A stretch of 6,032 nucleotides of DNA from Parcubacteria group bacterium GW2011_GWA2_47_7 (GCA_000999395.1 LCOM01000005.1:26521-32552), one strand, 5' to 3'; shown: positions 1-6,032, numbered from the stretch's first letter. Numbers and translations are program-made. The notes: generated by a model not told the origin, from the letters alone.

Positions 1-649
1 TGAGCAAGCGCAGGAAATATGAGTCTGGGCGATGAAACTCCGCCAAGACAAGCTTTCCACCCGGAGCAATGACGCGCCCCGCTTCGGCAAGTGCGACCTC
101 TTTCAAGGTGTTCGGAAGCTCGTGCAGGAGGAAAAAAAGCACATTCATCTCCATGACTCCATCCTCTTGCTTCATATTGAGGGCATCTCCGAGAACGTAG
201 TCTATCGGCGTCTTAATGCCCGCAAGTTTTCCCTTCACGTGGAGCAGTTCATTTTTTATAATGTCAGTAATCACGATGCGTTCCGCATCCTGATCTGACG
301 AAGCATCCGCTAGTCGCGGAATCACATTCCCAAACGCACAAGACGTAATCAGTACCCTCTTTCCGAGTAATGCAGTTCTACTAATTTCCAGAACGATGCG
401 GTCCACTAATTTGCTATATTGGAAAAGTAGAATCGCCGAAATAATCGGTTGATGGTCGACCAGCTTCATGAGCCACCACTGTGAATAGATGGGATACACG
501 TGGTCTGCCGACCGCTCTCGCATGCCAAACACAGATCGCATCAGGAGCGCTCCACGCGTCGCAATAAAGAAAAATCCGGCAATGACGCCGAGTGAGGCAA
601 CAATAAACATGGCTGCCGTAAACACCGAAACCCCAGAAACTACTTGCAT
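1..649 (-). CDS. RquA-like SAM-binding protein with N-terminal membrane helix, 3' end cut by window edge
   Basis: The first 216 codons are visible; the frame is open to the window edge. Residues about 8-32 form one hydrophobic segment, a likely membrane anchor. Residues about 52-216 resemble RquA, the class I methyltransferase-fold protein that converts ubiquinone to rhodoquinone using SAM as amino donor. Recognisable stretches are YSQWWL (55-60), VLITSCAFGN (99-108) in place of the canonical acidic/GxGxG SAM motif, VLFFLLHELP (170-179), and RVIAPGGKLVLAEFHRP (192-208). The degenerate SAM motif is a known RquA trait. ATG at 649 is chosen because AGGGGG lies 5 nt upstream and a good promoter precedes it. 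RquA proteins are roughly 240 residues from memory, so only a short C-terminal piece should be missing past the edge. The membrane helix is an addition I do not associate with RquA. Family membership is fairly secure; rhodoquinone synthesis is inference, and it could modify another lipid or quinone. Confidence 0.82.
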   Translation of the reverse strand, partial: MQVVSGVSVFTAAMFIVASLGVIAGFFFIATRGALLMRSVFGMRERSADHVYPIYSQWWLMKLVDHQPIISAILLFQYSKLVDRIVLEISRTALLGKRVLITSCAFGNVIPRLADASSDQDAERIVITDIIKNELLHVKGKLAGIKTPIDYVLGDALNMKQEDGVMEMNVLFFLLHELPNTLKEVALAEAGRVIAPGGKLVLAEFHRPDSYFLRLL

Positions 650-654
650 GATTA

Positions 655-660
655 CCCCCT
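655..660 (-). promoter_or_regulatory. Shine-Dalgarno site of the RquA-like gene
   Basis: Read on the minus strand, AGGGGG is followed by 5 nt and then the ATG at 649. It is the clearest ribosome binding site in the window and fixes the start of the RquA-like gene. The membrane-protein and GH13 genes lack a comparable site. Confidence 0.65.
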
Positions 661-680
661 TTTTAAAAGATCCTGGGTAC

Positions 681-709
681 GTAATACTGCATAAGATGAT
701 TCACGTCAA
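681..709 (-). promoter_or_regulatory. Sigma-70-type promoter of the RquA-like gene
   Basis: On the minus strand TTGACG (704-709, five of six consensus bases) is separated by exactly 17 nt from TATTAC (681-686, four of six). Transcription would start near 674, giving a leader of about 25 nt that contains the AGGGGG ribosome binding site. The promoter lies in the 155-nt space (650-804) after the GH13 gene, so the RquA-like gene can be transcribed on its own. I see no convincing hairpin-plus-T-run terminator in that space, so read-through from the GH13 gene is also possible. Confidence 0.6.
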
Positions 710-804
710 GACATCCGCCAATTCGCCAAACCCCAATATTCCAAACGAGTCGGATGCTCACATTTTCGAGGAATAAGAAACTATTTTACTTTTGGATGTG
801 CGTA

Positions 805-2127
805 TTACGCTTCCTGTTTTACCGCAGACTCTGCGGGGACATACTCTTCCACCTGCACGCCTTCATGATAGGACAAAATTATTGCTTTGATTGATGCGAG
901 AATGGACTTTTCATCGAATTGCGTCGAACGAACCAACCCCCAGTCCATGGAGTTGCGACAATATAAACGCGTGTCGAGCGGGGGTGTTTCGAACTGCTGG
1001 TCAGTCATGCCAATTTCATCACCATAATATATGAAGGGTGACCCTGAAAGAGAGAAGAGAGTTTTGAATGTATCAATAATAAGTTTCTCGTCTCTCCCGA
1101 GCATGCTCGCAATCCTACTCGCGATACCAACCGCAAACCGTTTTACCCCATCTTGATCAAAGGTACGGATAATAATTTCCCGATCAAGGTCTTCAAGTCG
1201 GTGGAGCGAAAGATCATCGTGATTTCGAATAAATGTCGCCCATTGTGAGTTCGGAGGAATGTCATCTCGACCGGCGCTGAGCTTCGCAATAATAGATGGG
1301 TCACCCGATGCAAGAGCGAGAAAAAAAAGCCGAGAAAGATAAAAATCATATACCAAATGACACTCATCATCATTCCCAAAATATTGTTTTGCCACATCGT
1401 AACATTCATTCACCTCGCCGAGTAAAACAACTTCGGAATTTATCGACTCGACATGCGCACGGAGTCGCCTGACGATGTCGTGCGTCTCGGGGAGATGCTG
1501 ACATTTTGTGCCATCCAGTTTAATGATGTGCGCAATTGCATCCAACCGAAATCCGTCCACCCCAAGCGCCATCCAATAATCCATCACACTGATAATCTCA
1601 TTAAAAACGAGCGGTTCGCCCCAGTTGAGGTCAGCTTGTTCGGGGTAAAATGTGCTGAAATGGGCAATTCCCGTGGATTCATTCTTAATCCAATTCGATG
1701 GTTTTAGGTGAAAAAAAACATTCACCGCCTTGCTAAACTCGGTACCAGTGGTACTCCAGTGAAAATATCGACGCTTAGGGCTCGAGGGATTTAGGATGGC
1801 CTCACGAAACCAAGGGTGCTCTATGGACACATGGTTGAGGGGAAGGTCAATAAGAACTCGGATGTTTTTTTTATGTGCGACCGCAATAAATGTTTTAAAA
1901 TCCTCAAGGGACCCAAGCTTATCAGAAACCGCACGATAGTCGATCACGTCATATCCCCCATCAACCCCTCCCGACGGATAGTGAGGAAGAATATGAATGC
2001 AATCTACTCCTAGTTGTTCAAGATAATCTAGATGAGCAGTCGCACTGCGAAAATTACCACCAAACTTATCAATATAGAGCACATAGAATACAGCGCGGGT
2101 CCACCAAGGGTAATTTGTTTTTTTCAT
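805..2127 (-). CDS. GH13 trehalose-synthase-like alpha-glucosyltransferase, lacking C-terminal domain
   Basis: A 440-residue (beta/alpha)8 alpha-amylase-fold protein most like TreS (maltose/trehalose isomerase, GH13 subfamily 16). Conserved regions in order: WWTRAVFY (8-15), DLPLNH (94-99), QADLN (164-168), GFRLDA (192-197) with nucleophile Asp196, LLGEVNE (235-241) with acid/base Glu238, RNHDD (301-305) with stabiliser Asp304, and YYGDEIGM (367-374). TreS-type signatures include LPETH (212-216) and YFGNDDECH (249-257). All three catalytic carboxylates are present, so it looks active. The N-terminal loop that carries the NGDGIGD calcium site in TreS is shortened. The protein ends about 50 residues after YYGDEIGM, without the beta-sandwich domain that usually takes TreS to 550 or more residues. 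No signal peptide is visible, so it is probably cytosolic. It could isomerise maltose and trehalose, or act as a hydrolase or transglucosidase on small alpha-glucosides; exact substrate is unsure. There is no good Shine-Dalgarno sequence before the ATG. Confidence 0.88.
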   Translation of the reverse strand: MKKTNYPWWTRAVFYVLYIDKFGGNFRSATAHLDYLEQLGVDCIHILPHYPSGGVDGGYDVIDYRAVSDKLGSLEDFKTFIAVAHKKNIRVLIDLPLNHVSIEHPWFREAILNPSSPKRRYFHWSTTGTEFSKAVNVFFHLKPSNWIKNESTGIAHFSTFYPEQADLNWGEPLVFNEIISVMDYWMALGVDGFRLDAIAHIIKLDGTKCQHLPETHDIVRRLRAHVESINSEVVLLGEVNECYDVAKQYFGNDDECHLVYDFYLSRLFFLALASGDPSIIAKLSAGRDDIPPNSQWATFIRNHDDLSLHRLEDLDREIIIRTFDQDGVKRFAVGIASRIASMLGRDEKLIIDTFKTLFSLSGSPFIYYGDEIGMTDQQFETPPLDTRLYCRNSMDWGLVRSTQFDEKSILASIKAIILSYHEGVQVEEYVPAESAVKQEA

Positions 2128-2139
2128 TTCAATATAAAA

Positions 2140-2148
2140 AGTATATCA
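2140..2148 (-). promoter_or_regulatory. Extended -10 element before the GH13 gene
   Basis: The minus strand reads TGATATACT, matching the extended -10 pattern TGnTATAAT with one base different in the hexamer. No TTGACA-like -35 is seen 16-18 nt upstream, as is usual for extended -10 promoters. Transcription would begin about 5 nt before the ATG at 2127, giving an almost leaderless mRNA, consistent with the missing ribosome binding site. It lies in the 90-nt space after the membrane-protein gene. The prediction rests on pattern only. Confidence 0.4.
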
Positions 2149-2217
2149 CCGTAAGTTGATCATAGCGATAGGGTAATGGGGGGCAGTGGATTGTGTGATT
2201 GATAAGGACACAAGGCA

Positions 2218-2781
2218 CTACGAAGAACTGGCTAGAGTTACAACAAAGAAGATTCCTATGGAATTCAGGGCGAAGGCAAGAATAAGAAACTGCCAACTCT
2301 TCATACGCGAAATACCCATAAGACCAATTCCCACCTCATCGGGGAGCGGAGAAGCAATTATTACTGCTCCCAACACGGGGAGGAACCAGACGAAATAGGG
2401 TGTACTCAAGATACGCACGAAAGGGTGATCCCCTAGTTTTTTGAGAATGGGACGTAACTCATCAAATACATAATCTTTGAAAAACCGAAAAATGAGGAAA
2501 TCCCCAATAACCGCCCCAAGACCAGCAGTGAGGGCTACATAGAGCGGATTAAAGAGTTCTGCAAGATGATAGAGTACGACGATAGCCGGAGCTACGGTAA
2601 ACGTAGAAACGAAGAATATCCCAGCCAAAAACGACCCCGCGTACCCCAAGTGCGCCGTCGATACAAGAAGTTCATTCATAACTGACGTTTTCAAGAGATA
2701 AAAGAATGCAACCAAGCTTACGATGAGTAGCATCGTATTCTTATAGCGCCAACCCCTATATTGTTCAATCAACTTCTTCAT
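2218..2781 (-). CDS. Polytopic inner-membrane protein, possibly VTT/DedA-like
   Basis: A 187-residue protein with about five hydrophobic segments: roughly 17-33, 47-73, 78-101, 127-144 and 162-183. A charged stretch (102-120, rich in Lys, Asp and Glu) separates the third and fourth. The N-terminus is basic (MKKLIEQYRGWRYK), suggesting it stays in the cytoplasm. Two motifs stand out: GAVIGDF (89-95) inside a membrane segment and SPLPDEVGIGLMG (144-156), where a Pro-Asp-Glu sits in a re-entrant-looking region. The latter recalls small DedA/VTT-type proteins (lipid scramblase or transporter relatives), but I do not see the full family signature, so that assignment is tentative. The gene starts 29 nt after the GH94 stop codon and ends with TAG 90 nt before the GH13 start, so co-transcription with the glycan genes is likely. 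Nothing in the sequence shows a substrate. Confidence 0.85.
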   Translation of the reverse strand: MKKLIEQYRGWRYKNTMLLIVSLVAFFYLLKTSVMNELLVSTAHLGYAGSFLAGIFFVSTFTVAPAIVVLYHLAELFNPLYVALTAGLGAVIGDFLIFRFFKDYVFDELRPILKKLGDHPFVRILSTPYFVWFLPVLGAVIIASPLPDEVGIGLMGISRMKSWQFLILAFALNSIGIFFVVTLASSS

Positions 2782-2797
2782 GAGATGATTATCTCAT
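2780..2797. repeat. Perfect 7-bp inverted repeat over the membrane-protein start codon
   Basis: ATGAGAT and ATCTCAT are exact reverse complements separated by a 4-base loop. On the minus-strand transcript the structure covers the region just before the membrane-protein ATG (2781) and pairs the only weak Shine-Dalgarno-like GAGAU with bases next to the start codon. It could limit initiation until ribosomes finishing the GH94 frame (stop at 2811) open it, or it could be an operator half-site pair. The stem is AT-rich and short, so either role is conjecture. Confidence 0.4.
2788..2796 (-). promoter_or_regulatory. Possible extended -10 element before the membrane-protein gene
   Basis: The minus strand reads TGAGATAAT, which fits TGnTATAAT with one mismatch. 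The hexamer GATAAT ends 6 nt before the ATG at 2781, so transcription would start essentially at the start codon. There is no clear -35. It overlaps the inverted repeat at 2780-2797, so the two interpretations compete. Confidence 0.25.
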
Positions 2798-2810
2798 GTT
2801 CGGCGCAAGT

Positions 2811-5798
2811 TTACACCCTCAACATAGACACAACAATCTCATGATTTTTTTCGCCATCAATCAGCCGCACCGCGTTACCCTCCACCTTGACGCCATCTAA
2901 TGTGACACACATTGATTCGCCTTGTTCGGAGCAAATTTCAAATTTGATATTATAGAGTGCTTTCCCAAAAGGAACCTGCACGGTTGCATCATTCCAGTCT
3001 GATGGGAATGATGGATTGAACGAGAGTGAGTCTCCCTCACGCCTTAGTCCAAGGAGGTATTCAAGGACAGTGAGATAGAGTAAGCCGGCAGAGGCCGTAT
3101 ACCACGTCCAACCGGCACGACCGGGATATGTCGGGGCTGAATATATTTCGGCGGCAACCGCATATGGCTCACCGCGATAGCACATGGCCTTTTCCTTTGT
3201 GGAACTCTGCAAGAATGGATTTACTGCATCAATAATTATTTTGGCGGAGTCAGCGTCCCCACTGGCAAAAAGAGCTTGCGCTAACCACAGCGCTGCATGA
3301 TTATACTGAGAGGAATTTTCACGAACACCGGGAGGATAATCAGAAATTGTGCCAAGGTCGTGAATCGCTCGCGAAGATGGAGGCCACGCAAGCGGAATAT
3401 GTCCCTCGTAAACAGAGAGTTCCTCCTTGGCTGAGCGAAGAGCCTCCCTCGTCTCCTTCGTGGAACCATTTACAAAATAAGCCCACGATTGCACGACAGA
3501 ATCAATACGATACGCCTTCGCACTGCTTGTGCCAACGAGTGCGCCTGTATCTGTAAATGCACGACGATACCATCGTCCATCCCAGGCATATTTCTCGATT
3601 GCCTCCCGATACTCTTTTGCATGCAGACGATAACGTGCAGCACGTGACTGGTCACCCCTTTCCTCCGTGAGCGCGCTCATATCATCCAATACTGAGATGG
3701 TGAACCATGCCAGCCATACACTTTCTCCGACCCCCTCAACTCCGACACGGTTCATTCCGTCATTCCAATCGGCTATTCCCATGAGCGGCAAACCATGCGG
3801 ACCAAAAGTAAGAGAATGCTCAACAGCACGGACTAAATGTTCATACAGCGAACTTGTTTCGTCACTCGACCCAAAGGCACCCACAACACTCGGTCGGTCT
3901 GCTTTGTCGGGAATATCTCCGACAAGATACGGAATGATTTCATCAAGGACCGAACTGTCCCCAGTGAAGCGAAGATAGCGAAGCACCACGTGGGGAAGCC
4001 ATAGTTGGGGATCAGAAAGCCTCGTGCGCGCCCCAATATTATTGTGTGGTTGCCACCATGACAAAACATCTCCTTCTCGAAATTGATGTGCTGCCGCGAC
4101 GAGAAGATGCGCCCGGACCCATTTGGGATCATACCAAAGCATCGACAAGCCATCTTGCAGCTGATCCCGATATCCGTATGCACCACCAATCTGGTAAAAT
4201 CCCAAGCGCGCGTGTACGCGTGATGCGACGGTTTGGTGTGGAAGGAATCTATTCATCAAGAGCTCAAGCGACTTATCCGGCAACCCAAAGCGAGGCTGAA
4301 GAAACTCACCCTCGAGTTTGGTCGCAAAAAGAAAATTTGTCTCCGCATTTTCCGCTGCGCTTACTTTCTGCATCAGACGGTGCGTGTCGGAAGCATTCGT
4401 CTCCCCCAGGAAGAAAGTCACCACCTTGCTTTCACCCGCCGAAAGTGTTATTTTTTTTCTGAATGATGCGGCTGGCTCCCCTTCTGGAACTGTCGTTCCG
4501 CTTAATCCCTTCCGCTTTAGTGCTGCCGGTTCACTCATTACTCCGTGTCTTCCCAAAAATTCTTCGCGACTCGAACTCACCTCATCTGCACCACCGACAA
4601 CGCCAAGAAGCGTACGACTTTCCAAAAATTGATGACGATAATTTTGTGTCACAAGAAGCGTATTTCCAGTGTCCAAATCAAAAGAAAAGTGTTTTTTTGT
4701 CTCGCTCGGCATGCTCCCCATCAATAATTCAAAATACCCGAACAATGAAAAGTTTTTCTCCTTTTTTCCGTTATTCGTTATTGCAACGCGATAATATTTT
4801 ACTGGCTCAACTTCATCGATGTACATCGTCAACTCAATTGATGCGTCGAGCGCCTGAGTTCGATACATACAATACGATTCACCAAAAGATATTTTATAAT
4901 TTCCATCCTTTCGCCCAGAGAGAGGTAGCGGACTTGCAGAAAGCCCTGTCTCGTCATCGCGTACATAAAATGCTTCCCCAGAAAACTCAGAAAGCGGATC
5001 GTTGTATGGGGTAGTCAGTTTATTATCATAACTATTCTGCGCCCAAGTAAATGACATGCCCCTATCCGTCGCAAGAAATCCAATATGTTCATTTGCAATA
5101 ATATTTGACCACGGACTCGGAGGTCGAACGCCCCCTCCTGAATGCACTACGTATGTCGCGCTTTTTTCGTCGTACCCTCCGATACCATTCCAGAACTGCA
5201 ATCCCTCTTGATTCTCTGGAAGTTCTTGGGGTTGAACTTCACTCACTTTCTTCATGGTTACATCAAGATTCGACGGGAATCTTTGAGGGCGGGTACGGTC
5301 TGCGTGTACATGAAAAACATTACAGCCGGACTGTTCCGCGTGAGAACGATGCATGTAGAGGAGGAAGTCAATCTCATCTTCAAAAGTCTTGAGGTAGCCC
5401 CCGGAGTGAGTGTTAAAAATAATAATATCTACTTCAATCCTCTTCGAAACAAAATACTCATGACAACTGAGTATTTGTCGTACCATCGGTAAGTCAGTCA
5501 CCCCGGTCACAGAGAGAAGAATGATGGGGCGCTTTCCGGAGATGCTCATTTTCCAAAAAGCGAGGGTCCAGGGTCGAGACTCGCGATATGCATCCTTCCC
5601 GCACTTGAGACTCCGCGAAAGTGCAAGTGACGCCAACGTACTGTATGTATCCGCCTGAGGTGCGGACAATCCTAGCGTGCTTAAATACTTCCCACTTTCA
5701 TGCTCTGCGTTTTCCGCGGTACTGCGCACTACTCCGTAGTCTCGATATTTTTTTAATCTCCCGAGGACATCCTCCTTTGATGTTCCGGTAATAACCAC
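2811..5798 (-). CDS. C-terminal part of a cyclic beta-1,2-glucan synthase (GH94 phosphorylase domain), 5' end missing
   Basis: 995 codons from GTG 5798, matching the C-terminal third of NdvB/ChvB-type synthases (normally 2,700-2,900 residues). Residues about 75-215 match the helical region between the two GH94-like sandwich repeats (ILLSVTGVTDLP, CHEYF, IIIFN). Residues about 200-490 form the beta-sandwich (PSPWSNIIAN, TWAQNSYDNKLT, GEAFYVRDDETG). Residues about 505-915 form the (alpha/alpha)6 barrel: AYGYRDQLQDGL (540-551), EGDVLSWWQP (575-584), GIADWNDGMNRVG (674-686) with the catalytic Asp, PPGVRENSSQYNHA (822-835), and GRAGWTWYTASAG (893-905). GH94 uses phosphate to release glucose-1-phosphate; in the synthase this domain trims chain length. 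No membrane segment is seen. GTG 5798 lacks a ribosome binding site. Homologous coding continues upstream in frame (ILLRPRETRRISLV, about 5842-5799), so it is not a true start. The glycosyltransferase and cyclisation domains are absent. A free-standing 1,2-beta-oligoglucan phosphorylase is the alternative, but the inter-repeat remnant argues against it. Confidence 0.9.
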   Translation of the reverse strand: MVITGTSKEDVLGRLKKYRDYGVVRSTAENAEHESGKYLSTLGLSAPQADTYSTLASLALSRSLKCGKDAYRESRPWTLAFWKMSISGKRPIILLSVTGVTDLPMVRQILSCHEYFVSKRIEVDIIIFNTHSGGYLKTFEDEIDFLLYMHRSHAEQSGCNVFHVHADRTRPQRFPSNLDVTMKKVSEVQPQELPENQEGLQFWNGIGGYDEKSATYVVHSGGGVRPPSPWSNIIANEHIGFLATDRGMSFTWAQNSYDNKLTTPYNDPLSEFSGEAFYVRDDETGLSASPLPLSGRKDGNYKISFGESYCMYRTQALDASIELTMYIDEVEPVKYYRVAITNNGKKEKNFSLFGYFELLMGSMPSETKKHFSFDLDTGNTLLVTQNYRHQFLESRTLLGVVGGADEVSSSREEFLGRHGVMSEPAALKRKGLSGTTVPEGEPAASFRKKITLSAGESKVVTFFLGETNASDTHRLMQKVSAAENAETNFLFATKLEGEFLQPRFGLPDKSLELLMNRFLPHQTVASRVHARLGFYQIGGAYGYRDQLQDGLSMLWYDPKWVRAHLLVAAAHQFREGDVLSWWQPHNNIGARTRLSDPQLWLPHVVLRYLRFTGDSSVLDEIIPYLVGDIPDKADRPSVVGAFGSSDETSSLYEHLVRAVEHSLTFGPHGLPLMGIADWNDGMNRVGVEGVGESVWLAWFTISVLDDMSALTEERGDQSRAARYRLHAKEYREAIEKYAWDGRWYRRAFTDTGALVGTSSAKAYRIDSVVQSWAYFVNGSTKETREALRSAKEELSVYEGHIPLAWPPSSRAIHDLGTISDYPPGVRENSSQYNHAALWLAQALFASGDADSAKIIIDAVNPFLQSSTKEKAMCYRGEPYAVAAEIYSAPTYPGRAGWTWYTASAGLLYLTVLEYLLGLRREGDSLSFNPSFPSDWNDATVQVPFGKALYNIKFEICSEQGESMCVTLDGVKVEGNAVRLIDGEKNHEIVVSMLRV

Positions 5799-6032
5799 GA
5801 GTGAAATGCGGCGCGTTTCTCGAGGCCGTAGAAGTATGCGCCCAGTAAAAGCCGCAACGCTGTCGAGAGTGTGTGCCGGATATGCTTTTGTTGCACCGAA
5901 ATCAGGCCTTCGTCCTGAAATCTGGAAAAGGCACGGCTCACGGTTTCGAGCTTGAGGCCAAGATAGGAGCCGATTTCCTCACGCGTCATGCGCAAATGGA
6001 ACTCTGCCGGCGAATAGCCGCGAGCGTTGAAG
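5753..6032 (-). pseudogene. Crp/FNR-family regulator fragment, 5' end off the window and C-terminus replaced
   Basis: The frame enters from the right edge. Residues encoded by 6031-5876 are a Crp/FNR DNA-binding winged helix: MTREEIGSYLGL leads into the recognition helix LETVSRAFSRF, with the ExxSR pattern that reads FNR boxes (TTGAT half-sites), then EGLISVQQKHIR. This is very like proteobacterial, especially betaproteobacterial, FNR proteins controlling anaerobic genes. Normal homologues continue with about ten residues such as ILDLEGLRRLAG. Here the frame runs instead into 40 residues of unrelated sequence ending at TAA (5753-5755). Those bases are coding sequence of the glucan-synthase gene in another frame, overlapping the GTG at 5798 by 46 nt. 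The sensor domain and any cysteine cluster lie outside the window. G+C of the 157-nt FNR part is about 55% by hand count. It is either a regulator gene broken by recombination or one side of an assembly chimera. Confidence 0.7.
5845..5876. other. Junction between FNR-type and glucan-synthase sequence
   Basis: FNR similarity ends at the codon for the Arg of HIR (5878-5876). Glucan-synthase similarity in a different frame is convincing from about 5845 leftward (ILLRPRET) and may begin near 5860 (LDSVAAFTGR, matching the LDP-type stretch of the family). The glucan-synthase frame meets a TGA at 5981-5979, inside the FNR part. No intergenic spacer, terminator, promoter or ribosome binding site separates the two genes, and no insertion-sequence end or obvious direct repeat marks the joint. 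Confidence 0.6.

Noticed and set aside
32..776. Plus-strand open frames at 32-298 and 489-776
   Set aside because: They lie antisense to the RquA-like gene and its promoter. Their products show no recognisable family features, whereas the minus strand encodes a clear conserved domain.
650..804. Missing C-terminal domain of the GH13 enzyme encoded downstream after a frameshift
   Set aside because: I recognised no TreS C-terminal sequence in this stretch. It is short and holds the RquA-like promoter.
2191..2213. TTGTGT/ACACAA inverted repeat after the membrane-protein stop codon as a terminator
   Set aside because: Only 6 bp with an 11-nt loop, AT-rich, and no T-run follows on the minus strand.
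4451..4458. Run of eight A on the coding strand of the GH94 gene as a programmed frameshift or sequencing error
   Set aside because: Family homology continues in the same frame on both sides, so the reading is correct here and no frameshift is needed.
3281..5492. Many overlapping open frames on both strands inside the GH94 gene, the longest 183 residues at 4463-5014
   Set aside because: The GH94 frame is continuous and homologous throughout. The others look like low-complexity shadow translations without their own start signals.
5773..5780. Strong AAAGGAGG Shine-Dalgarno-like sequence on the minus strand just inside the GH94 frame, followed directly by ATG
   Set aside because: The ATG has no spacing and is in the FNR-derived frame, ending after five codons. 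No start codon in the GH94 frame sits at a useful distance. The bases encode Ser-Lys-Glu-Asp, matching the family.
1..6032. CRISPR arrays, tRNA or rRNA genes, transposase genes or insertion-sequence ends
   Set aside because: None seen: no regularly spaced repeats, no tRNA-like cloverleaf noticed, and no transposase motifs.

Overview
All recognisable genes in this window lie on the minus strand, so transcription runs from the right edge to the left. In that order: (i) a 52-residue piece of a Crp/FNR-type regulator, entering from the right edge (6032 down to about 5876); (ii) a 995-codon reading frame equivalent to the C-terminal part of a cyclic beta-1,2-glucan synthase, with its GH94 phosphorylase domain (2811-5798, with homology running on to about 5850-5875); (iii) a 187-residue polytopic membrane protein (2218-2781); (iv) a 440-residue GH13 enzyme of the trehalose-synthase type without the usual C-terminal domain (805-2127); (v) the first 216 residues of an RquA-like protein with an added N-terminal membrane helix, cut by the left edge (1-649).

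Genes ii to iv are closely packed (29 and 90 nt gaps). The last two have weak or no Shine-Dalgarno sequence but extended -10-like elements close to the start codon. The RquA-like gene has a near-consensus promoter (TTGACG, 17 nt, TATTAC) and a clear AGGGGG ribosome binding site, so it looks like a separate transcription unit.

The most striking point is the right end. The regulator piece looks proteobacterial, with motifs like those of beta/gamma-proteobacterial FNR. It stops resembling FNR abruptly after a His-Ile-Arg, and from there the DNA encodes glucan-synthase sequence in a different frame. No normal gene boundary lies between them. The glucan-synthase gene therefore lacks its upstream glycosyltransferase and cyclisation regions, and the regulator lacks its C-terminus. 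This is either a metagenome assembly chimera or a real recombination joint; the window cannot decide, and an artefact is the safer default.

The host of the main block (ii-v) is uncertain. Gene content suggests an environmental bacterium of a poorly characterised lineage, using standard stop codons (TAA, TAG). Functionally, the block pairs beta-glucan phosphorolysis or chain-length control (GH94) with alpha-glucoside or trehalose metabolism (GH13). A membrane protein sits between them, and an RquA-family protein (possible quinone amination) lies beside them. A shared osmoprotection or cell-envelope glucan role is plausible for the two glycan enzymes but is an inference from proximity.
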